Shown here in pieces: positions 22,728-32,363 of a stretch of DNA of 64,000 bases. Origin of the DNA: Streptosporangium brasiliense (GTDB lineage: Bacteria; Actinomycetota; Actinomycetes; Streptosporangiales; Streptosporangiaceae); the NCBI RefSeq assembly GCF_030811595.1, contig NZ_JAUSRB010000002.1, forward strand, positions 5,456,001 through 5,520,000. The letters are read 5' to 3'. Below the pieces are notes generated by a model. The model ran no database searches. It was not told the origin of the DNA and was given only the letters and a program-made list of their open reading frames with translations. A program made the position numbers and the translations under genes. Every line of letters starts with the position of its first letter. Position 1 is the stretch's first letter.

Positions 22728-23951
22728 ATGTCCATCGACGCCAACCTCCGTGAGCGGGCCGCCAGGGTCGTCCCGGGCGGCATGTACGGCCACCTCAACG
22801 CGGCCCTGCACGGCCCCGGCTACCCGCAGTTCTTCGTCGGCGGCCAGGGATGCCGCCAGCTCGACGCGGACGGCCGCGAGTACATCGACCTCATGTGCTC
22901 CTGGGGCCCTGTCGTGCTCGGCCACCGCCACCCCGCCGTGGAGGCCGCCGTCGCCGCCCAGCTCGCCGCCGGCGACTGCCTCAACGGGCCCGGCCCGGTC
23001 TACGTGGAGCTCGCCGAGCTCATGGTGGAGACGATCCCGCAGGCCGACTGGGTGATGTTCTCCAAGAACGGCACCGACGCCACCACCCAGGCGCTGATGG
23101 TCGCCCGGGCCGCCACCGGCCGGACCAAGGTGCTCATGGCCCACGGCTCCTACCACGGGGCCGACCCCTGGTGCACGCCCAGCCCGTCGGGCACCACCCC
23201 CAACGAGCGCGCCGACCTGATCGAATACGCCTACAACGACCTGGCGAGCGCGGAGGAGGCCGCGGCCCGGGCGGAGGGCGACGTCGCGGCGATCATCGTG
23301 ACGCCCTTCAAGCACGACTCCTTCGAGGACCAGGAGCTCGCCGCCGCCGAGTTCGCCCGGGGCCTGCGGGCCCTGGCCGACCGGATCGGCGCGGCGCTGG
23401 TGATCGATGACGTGCGCGGCGGCTGGCGGCTCGACCTCGGCGGCTCGTGGGAGACCCTGGGGGTCCGCCCCGATCTGTACGCCTTCAGCAAGGCCATGGC
23501 CAACGGCCACCCGATCGCCGCCGTCACGGGCGTGGACTCCCTGCGGGGCCCGGCCCAGACCATCTACTCCACCGGCTCGTTCTGGTTCAACGCGGCGCCG
23601 ATGGCCGCGGCCAAGGCCACCATCGAGACCCTGCGCGACATCGGCGGAGTGGCCCTGATGGAGCGGGCGGGCACCCGCCTGCGCGAGGGACTGGCCGCGC
23701 AGGCCGCCGCCCACGGCTTCGTGGTCAACCAGACCGGCCCGGCGCAGATCCCGTGGCTCTCCTTCGAGGGCGACGCCACCTTGGAGAAGGGCATGTTCTG
23801 GTCGGCCGCCTGCCTGCGGGAGGGGGTCTACCTCCACCCCTGGCACAACTGGTTCCTGTCGGCCGCCCACACCGACGCCGACATCGACCGCGCCCTGCAG
23901 GGCACCGACGCGGCCTTCGCCAGGCTCAGGACGGAGTTCGGCGCCGACTGA
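22728..23951 (+). CDS. Class III aminotransferase (glutamate-1-semialdehyde aminomutase-like)
   Basis: PLP-dependent transaminase of 407 residues. Recognisable elements are LMCSWGPVVLGHRHPAV, SKNGTDATTQALMVAR, the cofactor-binding IDDVRGGWRLDLGG and the Schiff-base lysine in AFSKAMANGHP. ATG 22728 has AAAGGA 7 nt upstream; an earlier in-frame start at 22713 lacks support. It is probably not HemL, because it is paired with a sugar kinase under TetR control and lacks heme genes nearby. The substrate is unknown. Confidence 0.9.
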   Translation: MSIDANLRERAARVVPGGMYGHLNAALHGPGYPQFFVGGQGCRQLDADGREYIDLMCSWGPVVLGHRHPAVEAAVAAQLAAGDCLNGPGPVYVELAELMVETIPQADWVMFSKNGTDATTQALMVARAATGRTKVLMAHGSYHGADPWCTPSPSGTTPNERADLIEYAYNDLASAEEAAARAEGDVAAIIVTPFKHDSFEDQELAAAEFARGLRALADRIGAALVIDDVRGGWRLDLGGSWETLGVRPDLYAFSKAMANGHPIAAVTGVDSLRGPAQTIYSTGSFWFNAAPMAAAKATIETLRDIGGVALMERAGTRLREGLAAQAAAHGFVVNQTGPAQIPWLSFEGDATLEKGMFWSAACLREGVYLHPWHNWFLSAAHTDADIDRALQGTDAAFARLRTEFGAD

Positions 23952-23969
23952 GGGCCCCTCGCCGCGTGG

Positions 23970-25073
23970 CTACCCCGGGGGGCGCAGGCGGTACCACTGC
24001 AGGTCGTCCAGGCGCGTGCCGTCGGGACCCGGCAGCAGCCCGTGCAGGAGGGCCTCCCGGTGGAAGCCCGCGCCCTCCAGCACCCGGTGCGAGGCGACGT
24101 TGTCCGGGGAGGTGCCCGCGACGATCCGGGCCAGGGGCGTGTGCTCGAAGGCCCACTCCACCAGCAGGCTCACCGCCCGGGTGGTGAAACCCCGGCCGCG
24201 GAACTCCGGCAGCGTGCTGTAGCCCACCATGGCCTGGCCCAGCGGCGGGATGACCGAGGTGAGCTGGATGTGCCCGGTGAAGACGCCGGTCCCGGCGTCG
24301 CGGACGGCCACCTCGACCCGGTCGCCCGCCAGCCAGCGCATGCCCGCCTCCCGGCAGGCCGTCTCGCTCTCGACCGGATCGGGGGCCTGCGGGGGCACGC
24401 TGTAGGCCACGACCTCCGGCAGGTTCTGCAGCGCGTGGTAGTCGTCGGCGTCGGCCTCGGCCAGCGGCGTCAGCCGTACCACGCCGTCGGACAGCGAGCC
24501 GCCGGGGAAGGGGGGCAGATACGGCCGCGTGCGGTCACCGGAGTCGTCCGAGAGCCTGGCGAAGGAGACCAGGTCGCCGCGGGTGCCGTCGCGCCGGTCC
24601 TCGGCCGAGCGCTGCACGCCCTCGCGGTGGAAGCCGGCGGCCAGCGCGACCCGCTGGCTGGGCAGGTTCTCCACGTCGGCCAGCAGCTCCATGCGCCGCA
24701 CCCCGTGGGCGAAGGCCCACTCGGTCAGCGCCCTGGTGGCCGCCGTGGCGGTTCCGCGGCCCCGCGCCCACGGCGCGATCAGGTAGCCGATCTCGCCGTT
24801 GCCGCGCGAGTCGAGGGGCTTGAGCCCGATGTTGCCCAGCCACTCGCCCGTGCCGGCGTCCGCCACGGCGAAGGAGGCGCCGCCGCTCTCCCACAGCTGC
24901 TCGGCGACCTTCAGGTAGGAGACCGCGTCGTCGTGGGTGTAGGGCACCGGCACGGTCGGGATGAAGCGCCGGATCTGCGGGTCGGCGCAGGCGCGGGCGA
25001 TCAGCTCCACGTCGTCGGTGCTGAGTGCCCGCATGACGACCGGGCCGGCGGGGATCACGTCTCGAGGAAACAC
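23970..25073 (-). CDS. Tandem double-GNAT acetyltransferase (RimJ/RimL type)
   Basis: Protein of 367 residues made of two GNAT domains. The first (about 10-170) has GYLIAPWARGRGTATAA; the second (about 190-365) has GYSTLPEFRGRGFTTRA. Both keep the acetyl-CoA loop (R/Q-G-R-G) and the following NVASHRVLEGAGF / NLPSQRVALAAGF element. The start is either GTG 25073 or GTG 25058; neither has a clear ribosome-binding site. It converges with the aminotransferase gene, 18 bp apart. The substrate is unknown. Confidence 0.88.
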   Translation of the reverse strand: MFPRDVIPAGPVVMRALSTDDVELIARACADPQIRRFIPTVPVPYTHDDAVSYLKVAEQLWESGGASFAVADAGTGEWLGNIGLKPLDSRGNGEIGYLIAPWARGRGTATAATRALTEWAFAHGVRRMELLADVENLPSQRVALAAGFHREGVQRSAEDRRDGTRGDLVSFARLSDDSGDRTRPYLPPFPGGSLSDGVVRLTPLAEADADDYHALQNLPEVVAYSVPPQAPDPVESETACREAGMRWLAGDRVEVAVRDAGTGVFTGHIQLTSVIPPLGQAMVGYSTLPEFRGRGFTTRAVSLLVEWAFEHTPLARIVAGTSPDNVASHRVLEGAGFHREALLHGLLPGPDGTRLDDLQWYRLRPPG

Positions 25074-25192
25074 CCTTCAAGTGCTATCAGCTACCCCTAT
25101 CGTGGGCGAATCATTTCCGATCCCCCCTGAACAGGGGGCGCGCGGCTCCGGGCCGGACCGGGCGGCGGCCGTACGCCGATAACCTTGCGGGC

Positions 25193-26062
25193 ATGGGTTT
25201 TCGCAGGCATGGGCCGTTTCAGGCCGGGGATCAGGTTCAGCTCACCGACCCCAAGAACAAGCGTCACACGGTGACGCTGAAGGAAGACGGGGTCTTCCAC
25301 ACGCACAAGGGCGGGATCCCGCACAGCGAGCTGATCGGCCAGCCCGAGGGGTCGGTGGTGCGCTCCTCCGGCGGCACCCAGTATCTCGCGTTCAGGCACC
25401 TGCTCCAGGACTACACGCTGTCCATGCCCCGCGGCGCGGCGGTCATCTATCCGAAGGACTCGGCGCAGATCGTCGCCATGGCCGACATCTTCCCCGGCGC
25501 GCGCGTCGTCGAGGCGGGCGTCGGCTCCGGGGCGCTCACGTGCTTCCTGCTGCGCGCCGTCGGCGGCGAGGGCAGCGTCACCTCCTACGAGCGGCGTGCG
25601 GACTTCGCCGAGATCGCCACCAAGAACGTGGAGAAGTTCTACGGCGGTCCGATGGACCAGTGGCGCCTGGTGGTGGGCGACTTCGTGGAGGCGCTCGACG
25701 AGAGCGACGTCGACCGGATCATCCTGGACATGCTCGCTCCGTGGGAGTGCGTCGACGCCGCCGCCAAGGCGCTCACGCCGGGCGGTGTCATCTGCTGCTA
25801 CGTGGCGACCACCACCCAGCTGTCGCGCACGGTCGAAACTCTCCGCGAACACGGGAGTTTCACCGAGCCCCATGCGTGGGAGACCCTGGTTCGCGACTGG
25901 CATGTCGAGGGCCTGGCCGTACGGCCCGATCACCGGATGGTCGGGCACACCGGCTTCCTCGTCACCGCCCGCCGCATGGCGGACGGGGTGACGCCACCAC
26001 CCCGTCGTAGGCGTCCGGCAAAGGGGGCACATGGCGAAGAGCCCGGTTCTTCCACCAGATGA
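25193..26062 (+). CDS. trmI: tRNA (adenine-58-N1)-methyltransferase TrmI
   Basis: SAM-dependent methyltransferase of 289 residues that makes m1A58 in the T-loop of tRNA, homologous to mycobacterial Rv2118c. The N-terminal beta domain (1-80) is followed by a Rossmann core with SAM motif VVEAGVGSGALTCFLLRAVG, VTSYERR and ILDMLAPWECVDAA. The basic C-terminal tail is non-conserved. TAACCT (25180-25185) lies 7 nt before the ATG, suggesting a leaderless message. The trmI-arc order is conserved in proteasome-bearing actinobacteria. Confidence 0.95.
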   Translation: MGFRRHGPFQAGDQVQLTDPKNKRHTVTLKEDGVFHTHKGGIPHSELIGQPEGSVVRSSGGTQYLAFRHLLQDYTLSMPRGAAVIYPKDSAQIVAMADIFPGARVVEAGVGSGALTCFLLRAVGGEGSVTSYERRADFAEIATKNVEKFYGGPMDQWRLVVGDFVEALDESDVDRIILDMLAPWECVDAAAKALTPGGVICCYVATTTQLSRTVETLREHGSFTEPHAWETLVRDWHVEGLAVRPDHRMVGHTGFLVTARRMADGVTPPPRRRRPAKGAHGEEPGSSTR

Positions 26063-26084
26063 TGACGATTCGGCCACGACGGTA

Positions 26085-26267
26085 CGTTTACCCGTGACAA
26101 GGGAACAGATCGACGTGTTCTCATGCTCCCAGGGCTAAACGCACCATAAGGGATTAATCATTGCCCACTTAATGTAGCCATACGAACACTGCTCTACCAG
26201 GTAACGGACAGCCCCCAGATGGGTAGGGTTTTGAGTAGTCGGTCTCGACTGGGAAGGAGGTGACGCC
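26085..26267 (+). promoter_or_regulatory. arc upstream region with strong ribosome-binding site
   Basis: The 205 bp between trmI and arc include a relatively AT-rich stretch (26130-26200), the likely arc promoter, though I cannot assign a -35/-10 pair with confidence. AAGGAGGTGA (26253-26262), a full complement of the 16S tail, lies 5 nt before the arc GTG and predicts strong translation. Confidence 0.55.
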
Positions 26268-28031
26268 GTGGCAGCTCGCGACGACGCTGAGGCTCGAGCC
26301 GCGCAGCGCGAACGGGAGGTCGCTGACCTCACAACACAGGTCTCCTTCCTGCAGGAGGAGCTCACCGCGCTACGTCGGAAGCTGACGGAGTCTCCCCGGC
26401 AGGCCAGGGTCATCGAAGAGCGTCTCCATGAAGTGCAGGCGAATCTGGCGGCCGTCACCGGCCAGAACGAGCGTCTGGTGGCCACCCTCAAGGAGGCCAG
26501 AGACCAGATCGTCGCGCTGAAGGAGGAGGTCGACCGGTTGGCGCAGCCGCCATCCGGATTCGGCGTGTTCCTCGAAAGCAGGGAAGACGGCACGGTGGAG
26601 GTCTTCACCGGTGGCCGCAAACTTCGGGTGAACGTCAGTCCAGCGGTGGACGCCGACTCGCTGAAGCGTGGCCAGGAGGTCATGCTCAACGAGGCGCTCA
26701 ACGTGGTCGAGGCCCTCGGATACGAGGACATCGGCGAGATCGTGATGCTCAAGGAGCTCCTTGAGGACGGCCAGCGCGCGCTGGTGATCTCGCACGCCGA
26801 CGAGGAGCGGGTGGTGAAGCTCGCCGAGTCGCTGCTGGGCCAGCCGGTCCGGGCCGGCGACTCACTGCTGCTGGAGCCGCGCTCGGGCTACGTCTACGAG
26901 CGCATCCCCAAGTCCGAGGTCGAGGAGCTCGTCCTGGAGGAGGTGCCCGACATCTCCTACGAGGAGATCGGCGGGCTCATGCGGCAGATCGAGCAGATCC
27001 GGGACGCGATCGAGCTTCCCTACCTGCACGCCGACCTCTTCCGCGAGCACAAACTGCGTCCGCCCAAGGGTGTGCTGCTGTACGGCCCGCCCGGCTGCGG
27101 CAAGACGCTCATCGCCAAGGCCGTCGCCAACTCCCTGGCCAAGCAGGTCGCGGAGAAGACCGGCCAGTCCGGAAAGAGTTTCTTCCTCAACATCAAGGGT
27201 CCCGAGCTTCTCAACAAATACGTCGGTGAGACCGAGCGGCACATCCGCCTGGTCTTCCAGCGGGCCCGTGAGAAGGCCTCCGAGGGCACCCCGGTGATCG
27301 TGTTCTTCGACGAGATGGACTCGATCTTCCGGACCCGCGGCTCGGGCGTCTCCTCCGACGTCGAGAACACCATCGTTCCCCAGCTCCTGTCGGAGATCGA
27401 CGGCGTCGAGGGCCTGGAGAACGTGATCGTGATCGGCGCCTCCAACCGCGAGGACATGATCGACCCGGCGATCCTGCGGCCCGGCCGCCTGGACGTCAAG
27501 ATCAAGATCGAGCGGCCGGACGCCGAGGCGGCCAAGGACATCTTCTCGAAGTACCTCATCGAAGACCTCCCCCTCCACCCCGAGGACCTCGCCGAGCACG
27601 GCGGAAGTCGCGAGGGCACCATCTCGGGCATGATCCAGCGGGTGGTCGAGCGGATGTACACCGAGAGCGAGGAGAACCGCTTCCTCGAGGTGACCTACGC
27701 CAACGGCGACAAGGAGGTCCTGTACTTCAAGGACTTCAACTCCGGCGCCATGATCCAGAACATCGTCGACCGCAGCAAGAAGATGGCGATCAAGCAGTTC
27801 CTCGAGTCCGGGCAGAAGGGCCTGCGGATCCAGCATCTGCTGGCGGCCTGCGTGGACGAGTTCTCCGAGAACGAGGACCTGCCCAACACCACCAACCCCG
27901 ACGACTGGGCCCGCATCTCCGGCAAGAAGGGCGAGCGGATCGTCTACATCCGCACCCTCGTGACGGGCAAGCAGGGCACCGAGGCCGGCCGGTCCATCGA
28001 CACGGTGGCCAACACCGGCCAATACCTCTGA
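26268..28031 (+). CDS. arc: Proteasomal AAA+ ATPase ARC/Mpa
   Basis: Hexameric unfoldase of 587 residues that recognises Pup and threads pupylated proteins into the 20S proteasome. An N-terminal coiled coil (about 5-95) captures Pup; OB domains follow (about 96-235). The AAA module has Walker A GPPGCGKT (273-280), Walker [13 protein letters not shown] and the Arg finger region [12 protein letters not shown]. The C-terminus ends GQYL, with the penultimate Tyr needed to dock and open the proteasome gate. It lies directly after trmI; three tandem hairpins follow. Confidence 0.97.
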   Translation: MAARDDAEARAAQREREVADLTTQVSFLQEELTALRRKLTESPRQARVIEERLHEVQANLAAVTGQNERLVATLKEARDQIVALKEEVDRLAQPPSGFGVFLESREDGTVEVFTGGRKLRVNVSPAVDADSLKRGQEVMLNEALNVVEALGYEDIGEIVMLKELLEDGQRALVISHADEERVVKLAESLLGQPVRAGDSLLLEPRSGYVYERIPKSEVEELVLEEVPDISYEEIGGLMRQIEQIRDAIELPYLHADLFREHKLRPPKGVLLYGPPGCGKTLIAKAVANSLAKQVAEKTGQSGKSFFLNIKGPELLNKYVGETERHIRLVFQRAREKASEGTPVIVFFDEMDSIFRTRGSGVSSDVENTIVPQLLSEIDGVEGLENVIVIGASNREDMIDPAILRPGRLDVKIKIERPDAEAAKDIFSKYLIEDLPLHPEDLAEHGGSREGTISGMIQRVVERMYTESEENRFLEVTYANGDKEVLYFKDFNSGAMIQNIVDRSKKMAIKQFLESGQKGLRIQHLLAACVDEFSENEDLPNTTNPDDWARISGKKGERIVYIRTLVTGKQGTEAGRSIDTVANTGQYL

Positions 28032-28042
28032 CCCACCCACGG

Positions 28043-28186
28043 CGGCGCGGCGTTCCCCGAGATGGCCGCGCCACCGGCGTTCCCGGCACCACCCACGGCG
28101 GCGCGGCGCTCCTTCCGGAGAGCCGCGCCGTCGGCGTTCCCGGCGGCGCCCGCGCCGGCGCGGCGCCCCTCCGGAGGGCCGCGCCG
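28043..28186 (+). repeat. Three tandem ~57 bp hairpin repeats after arc
   Basis: The arm CGGCGCGGC begins at 28043, 28099 and 28156, and its complement GCCGCGCC(G) closes each unit near 28065-28072, 28122-28130 and 28178-28186. Units 2 and 3 extend with inner pairs (CTCC/GGAG and CCTCC/GGAGG). The spacers GGCGTTCCCGGC also recur. It probably acts as a tandem terminator for arc. The rest of the gap to 28333 holds no gene that I can see. Confidence 0.85.
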
Positions 28187-28333
28187 TCCGGGGTCCGGAG
28201 CCCGCTGCCCGCACCCGGCCCGCCGCGGGGGCGCCGTCCCGTCCGTCCCGCAAGTCAAGCGGCGTCACATGGAACCCAAATGATCTAAACGCCGTCCAAG
28301 TGGCGTGCGTGAACATTTCGGCCCGGTCGTCAG

Positions 28334-29524
28334 GTGACCGGCGTGGGGTCCCGTGGAGCGGCTCGGGGGAGCGGCCGCCTCGCCGAACTCGACCTCCTGC
28401 GTTTCGTCGCCGCCATGGCGGTGCTCGCCTTCCACTACTTCATCGCCTTCGCCTCGGTGTGGGGGGAGCGCCCGTCGGAGCTGTTCCCGGCGATCTCCAC
28501 GCTGTCCGGCCTCGGCATCCTGGGCGTCGAGCTGTTCTTCATGATCAGCGGATTCGTCATCCTGATGAGCATCTGGGGCCGGGGGCTGGGCGCCTTCGCC
28601 CTGTCCCGGCTGGTGCGGCTGTTCCCCGCCTACTGGGTCAGCGTCGGCGCCACGGCCGCGGTCTACGGCCTGAGCGCCGCCACCGCGCTGGACCCCAAGC
28701 TCAGCGCCGGGGAGTACGGGGTCAACCTCACGATGCTCCAGCGCGCCTTCGGCGTCTACGACGCCAACGGCGTCTACTGGTCGCTCTGGGCCGAGCTCCG
28801 CTTCTACGTGCTGATCTCGGTCCTGGTGCTCGTCGGGGTGACGTTCAACCGCTGCCTCGTCTTCATGGGGGTCTGGCTGCTGGCGGCCGGGTTCTTCACC
28901 GGCAGCGAGGACAAGTGGGTCGACCTCGTGGTGATGCCCAAGTACGCGGCGTACTTCGTCGGCGGCATGGCCTTCTTCCTGATGACCAAGCACGGGCCCA
29001 AGCTGGTCCTGTGGTGCCTGGCCGGGATCAGCGCCGGCCTGGCGGTCAACTCGGCGCTCGACCGGGTCGCCGGGCGGATCGAGAAGGTCGGCTACGCCGC
29101 CATGCCCGTGCCGGAGTGGGCCGTCGCGGCCACCGTGATCGGTTTCTACGTGCTCATGGCGATGGTGGCGCTCGGCTGGCTGAGCCGGCTGCGCTGGCGC
29201 GGCCTGGTCGTCCTGGGCGCCCTGACCTACCCGCTCTACCTGTTCCACACCACGGCCGCCGTCCTGATCATCCCCGCCCTGCGGGACACGCTGCCGCCCT
29301 GGCTGACCGCCGTGGTCACCACGTTGGCCGCGATGGCCTTCTCCTATCTGGTGTACCGGCTGGTCGAACGGCCCGTTCAGGAGTTCGTCAAGGCCAGGCG
29401 CCGCCGCGGGGCCGCACCGCCGTCCGCACCGCCGTCCGCACCGCCGTCCGCACCGCCGTCCGCACCGCCCTCCCCGCCCTTCCGGACGCCCTTCGCGACG
29501 GGCGAAACGGCCTCGGTGCCATAA
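28334..29524 (+). CDS. Acyltransferase 3 family membrane protein (OafA/YrhL-like)
   Basis: Integral membrane O-acyltransferase of 396 residues with about ten helices. Family signatures are ELDLLRFVAAMAVLAFHYF (catalytic His region), FFMISGFVILMS, LSRLVRLFPAYW and the closing YLVYRLVERPVQEF. These enzymes move acetyl or acyl groups onto cell-surface glycans, lipids or antibiotics. The last 35 residues contain five Ala-Pro-Pro-Ser units encoded by a 12 bp DNA repeat (about 29414-29470). It interrupts the usual arc-dop neighbourhood; a role in pupylation is not expected. Confidence 0.9.
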   Translation: MTGVGSRGAARGSGRLAELDLLRFVAAMAVLAFHYFIAFASVWGERPSELFPAISTLSGLGILGVELFFMISGFVILMSIWGRGLGAFALSRLVRLFPAYWVSVGATAAVYGLSAATALDPKLSAGEYGVNLTMLQRAFGVYDANGVYWSLWAELRFYVLISVLVLVGVTFNRCLVFMGVWLLAAGFFTGSEDKWVDLVVMPKYAAYFVGGMAFFLMTKHGPKLVLWCLAGISAGLAVNSALDRVAGRIEKVGYAAMPVPEWAVAATVIGFYVLMAMVALGWLSRLRWRGLVVLGALTYPLYLFHTTAAVLIIPALRDTLPPWLTAVVTTLAAMAFSYLVYRLVERPVQEFVKARRRRGAAPPSAPPSAPPSAPPSAPPSPPFRTPFATGETASVP

Positions 29525-29611
29525 CTGTCTGGTCACCGGGCATAGTGAAGGGTCTAGGGTCGGGGATATATACGGCGGAGAAGTCAAGTCCCGGATGAAC
29601 AGAGGGTGCGC

Positions 29612-31126
29612 ATGACGGTACGGCGGGTGATGGGCATCGAGACGGAATACGGCATCTCCGTGCCCGGACAGCCGGGGGCCAACGCGATGGTGACCTCCTC
29701 CCAGGTCGTCAACGCCTATCTGGCCGCCTCGGCCGCCAGGGCGCGGCGGGCACGGTGGGACTTCGAGGAGGAGAACCCGCTGCGCGACGCCCGGGGCTTC
29801 GACCTGTCCAGGGAGGTGGCCGACCAGAGCCAGCTCACCGACGAGGACCTGGGCCTGGCCAACGTGATCCTCACCAACGGCGCTCGGCTCTACGTCGACC
29901 ACGCCCATCCCGAATACTCCACTCCCGAGTGCACCAACCCGCGGGCCGCGGTGATCTGGGACAAGGCGGGGGAGCGGGTCATGCACGACGCCGCGGTCCG
30001 CGCGTCGGCGATCCCGACCAACGCCCCGATCCAGCTCTACAAGAACAACACCGACAACAAGGGCGCCTCCTACGGCTGCCACGAGAACTACCTGATGCGG
30101 CGGGCCACGCCGTTCGCCGACATCGTCAGGCACCTGACGCCGTTCTTCGTCTCCCGGCAGGTCGTCACCGGCGCCGGCAAGGTCGGCATCGGCCAGGACT
30201 CGCGGGGCGAGGGCTTCCAGATCAGCCAGCGGGCCGACTTCTTCGAGGTCGAGGTGGGCCTGGAGACCACGCTCAAGCGGCCGATCATCAACACCCGGGA
30301 CGAGCCGCACGCCGACCCGGAGAAATACCGCCGCCTGCACGTCATCATCGGCGACGCCAACATGTCGGAGATCTCGACCTACCTGAAGCTCGGCTCCACC
30401 GCGCTGGTGCTGGCCATGATCGAGGACGGCTACTTCACCCGCGACCTCGCGGTGGAGAACCCCGTCCAGGCGCTGCGCGCGGTCTCCCACGACCCGACGC
30501 TCCGATACGAGATCGCGATGCGCGACGGCCGCAAGCTCACCGCCGTCCAGCTCCAGATGGAGTATCTGGAGCTGGCCCGCAAATACGCCGAGGAGCGCAG
30601 CGGCAACGGCGTGGACGAGCTCACCAAGGACGTCCTGGACCGCTGGGAGTCGGTCCTGACCCGCCTGGCCGAAGACCCGATGCAGCTGTCCAGGGAGCTG
30701 GACTGGGTGGCCAAGCTGGAGCTGCTGGAGGGCTACCGCACCCGCGACGGCCTGGCCTGGTCCCACCCGCGCCTGCAGCTCGTCGACCTGCAATACTCCG
30801 ACATCCGCCCCGACCGCGGTCTGTACAACCGGCTGGTCGCCCGGGGCCGGATGCAGCGCCTGGTCACCGAGGAGGAGGTCCAGCGGGCCATCGAGGCGCC
30901 GCCCGGCGACACGCGGGCCTACTTCCGGGGCCGCTGCCTGAGCCAGTTCAGCGAGTCGGTCGCGGCCGCCTCCTGGGACTCGGTCATCTTCGACATCCCC
31001 GGCCGCGAGTCCCTGCAGCGCGTCCCGACCTTGGAGCCGCTGCGCGGCACCAAGGCCCACGTGGGCGAGCTGTTCGACCGCTGCCGCACGGCCGCCGACC
31101 TGGTGAACGCGCTCACCGGCGAGTAG
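29612..31126 (+). CDS. dop: Deamidase/depupylase Dop
   Basis: Carboxylate-amine ligase-like enzyme of 504 residues that removes Pup from substrates and, where Pup ends in Gln, deamidates it. It has GIETEYGI at the N-terminus (Mg site), the Dop-specific insert at about 40-80, and [17 protein letters not shown] with the catalytic Asp96. [17 protein letters not shown] and [19 protein letters not shown] are family blocks. ATG 29612 with GAGGG 5 nt upstream is preferred over GTG 29606. Pup here already ends in Glu, so depupylation is the likely main job. It is a paralog of pafA in this window. Confidence 0.97.
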   Translation: MTVRRVMGIETEYGISVPGQPGANAMVTSSQVVNAYLAASAARARRARWDFEEENPLRDARGFDLSREVADQSQLTDEDLGLANVILTNGARLYVDHAHPEYSTPECTNPRAAVIWDKAGERVMHDAAVRASAIPTNAPIQLYKNNTDNKGASYGCHENYLMRRATPFADIVRHLTPFFVSRQVVTGAGKVGIGQDSRGEGFQISQRADFFEVEVGLETTLKRPIINTRDEPHADPEKYRRLHVIIGDANMSEISTYLKLGSTALVLAMIEDGYFTRDLAVENPVQALRAVSHDPTLRYEIAMRDGRKLTAVQLQMEYLELARKYAEERSGNGVDELTKDVLDRWESVLTRLAEDPMQLSRELDWVAKLELLEGYRTRDGLAWSHPRLQLVDLQYSDIRPDRGLYNRLVARGRMQRLVTEEEVQRAIEAPPGDTRAYFRGRCLSQFSESVAAASWDSVIFDIPGRESLQRVPTLEPLRGTKAHVGELFDRCRTAADLVNALTGE

Positions 31127-31267
31127 GGCCGATCCTGTCGCGGGGCGCCGGCCGGAGCGGGCCGCCGCCCCCCCCGGCCCGTGCCCGCCGAGGGCGCGGA
31201 CGGCGTGTCCCACCCGGGTCCCCGGCGCCGCCCGGATTGACGGGCGGTGGAGAACCGGGGTACGTTC

Positions 31268-31378
31268 CGGGTGTTTTGTGGCGGTGCGAGGGAAATCCGG
31301 TGAGATTCCGGTGCGGTCGCGCCACTGTAACCGGCCCAGGGGCCGGGAGCCAGGTCACTCGGCCGCCACCGACCTACG
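31268..31378 (+). ncRNA. Cobalamin (B12) riboswitch upstream of cbtB
   Basis: The block contains the hallmark core elements in order: GAGGGAAATCCGGTGAGATTC (31288-31308), GCGGTCGCGCCACTGTAA (31313-31330) and the B12 box AGCCAGGTCAC (31348-31358), closed by GGCGGTGC near 31280 pairing with GGCCGCCACC near 31370. The AAGGAGG ribosome-binding site of cbtB begins 22 nt after the element, so ligand binding could hide it or terminate transcription. High cobalamin should switch off the cobalt operon. The 140 bp upstream (31127-31267) shows no gene. Confidence 0.93.
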
Positions 31379-31411
31379 AAAAGGGACGCGTCAATCCCGA
31401 AGGAGGTGGCC

Positions 31412-31606
31412 GTGAGCCAGATCTCGGCTCCGCACGCCCAGCCCATCCCATGGATCTCCCTCACCCGCTGGCTGCTCGCCGTACCGGTGCTGCTGCTCAT
31501 CGCCTACCTGGTCGCCTTCGACCAGGGAGCGATCTCGCAGGCCGGGAACTACCTGCACGAACTCATGCACGACGGGCGCCATCTGCTCGGCGTCCCGTGC
31601 CACTGA
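31412..31606 (+). CDS. cbtB: CbtB, cobalt transporter small subunit
   Basis: Membrane protein of 64 residues with one helix (about 18-36) and a C-terminal His-rich tail (YLHELMHDGRHLLGVPCH), as in CbtB. GTG 31412 with AAGGAGG at 31400-31406 is preferred. With CbtA it forms a B12-regulated cobalt importer. It is the first gene under the cobalamin riboswitch. Confidence 0.92.
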   Translation: MSQISAPHAQPIPWISLTRWLLAVPVLLLIAYLVAFDQGAISQAGNYLHELMHDGRHLLGVPCH

Positions 31607-31613
31607 GCCGCAA

Positions 31614-32363
31614 GTGATCATCAAACTCATCGTCCGGGGCATGCTCGTCGGGCTGCTCGCCGGGTTGATCGCGGCCGCCTTCGCCTACACCGTGGGCGAG
31701 CCGCGCATCGACCGGGCCATCGCGCTGGAGGAGGCGGCCGCGGCCGCCGCCCCGGCCACCGGATCCCACTCCCACGGCGAGGCAGCGCCCGCGGGGCACT
31801 CCCACGGCGAGGACGAGGCGCTGGTCAGCAGGGACGGCCAGCGCTTCGGACTCTTCCTCGCCCTCGGCCTGTACGGGCTGGCCGTCGGCGGGCTGTTCGC
31901 CCTCGCCTACGCGGCCCTGCGCGGCCGGGCCGGGCCCAGGTCGGAACCGGCGCTCGCGGTCACCCTCGCGGCCGCCGCGTTCACCGCGATCGTCCTGGTG
32001 CCCTTCCTGAAGTATCCCGCCAACCCACCCGCCGTCGGCGACCCCGAGACCATCAACCAGCGCACCGTGCTCTACCTGGTCGCCGTGGCCATCGGGATCC
32101 TCTCCGTCGCCGCGGGCGCGGCCACCCACCGCTACGCCGACCGGAGCGAGCCGTGGCTGCGCTGGACGGCGGCCGGCGCCGCGGTCCTGATACCGGTCGC
32201 GGCGGCCTGGATCCTCCTGCCGGAGATCAGCGAGGTGCCCCAGGGCTTCCCCGCCGACCTGCTGTGGGACTTCCGGATCGCCTCCATCGGCACCCAGGCG
32301 GTCTTCTGGCTCGGCGTCGGCGCCCTGTTCGCCTTCGCCGCGCGCAGGCGCAGCCCGGTGTGA
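31614..32363 (+). CDS. cbtA: CbtA, cobalt transporter subunit
   Basis: Inner-membrane protein of 249 residues with about six helices. Conserved CbtA features are the N-terminal LVRGMLVGLLAGLIAAAFAY, EPRIDRAIALEE and VPFLKYPANPPAVGDPETI. The loop after helix 1 contains two HSHGE units (SHSHGEAAPAGHSHGEDE), a potential metal-binding site. It starts 7 nt after cbtB and its stop overlaps the next start as GTGA. Confidence 0.92.
   Translation: MIIKLIVRGMLVGLLAGLIAAAFAYTVGEPRIDRAIALEEAAAAAAPATGSHSHGEAAPAGHSHGEDEALVSRDGQRFGLFLALGLYGLAVGGLFALAYAALRGRAGPRSEPALAVTLAAAAFTAIVLVPFLKYPANPPAVGDPETINQRTVLYLVAVAIGILSVAAGAATHRYADRSEPWLRWTAAGAAVLIPVAAAWILLPEISEVPQGFPADLLWDFRIASIGTQAVFWLGVGALFAFAARRRSPV

Noticed and set aside
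22728-23951. HemL (glutamate-1-semialdehyde aminomutase) for heme synthesis.
   Set aside because: The neighbourhood is a TetR-controlled sugar kinase operon and no heme genes are near; the protein only shares the class III fold.
26135-26752. A minus-strand frame of about 205 codons at the start of arc.
   Set aside because: It is a Ser/Arg-rich shadow of the Arc coiled-coil region, which is clearly real.
28265-31213. A ~980-codon open frame on the minus strand opposite the acyltransferase and dop genes.
   Set aside because: It is antisense to two clearly recognisable genes, has Gly/Arg/Gln/His-rich low-complexity translation and no domain; such frames arise from the GC-rich codon bias.
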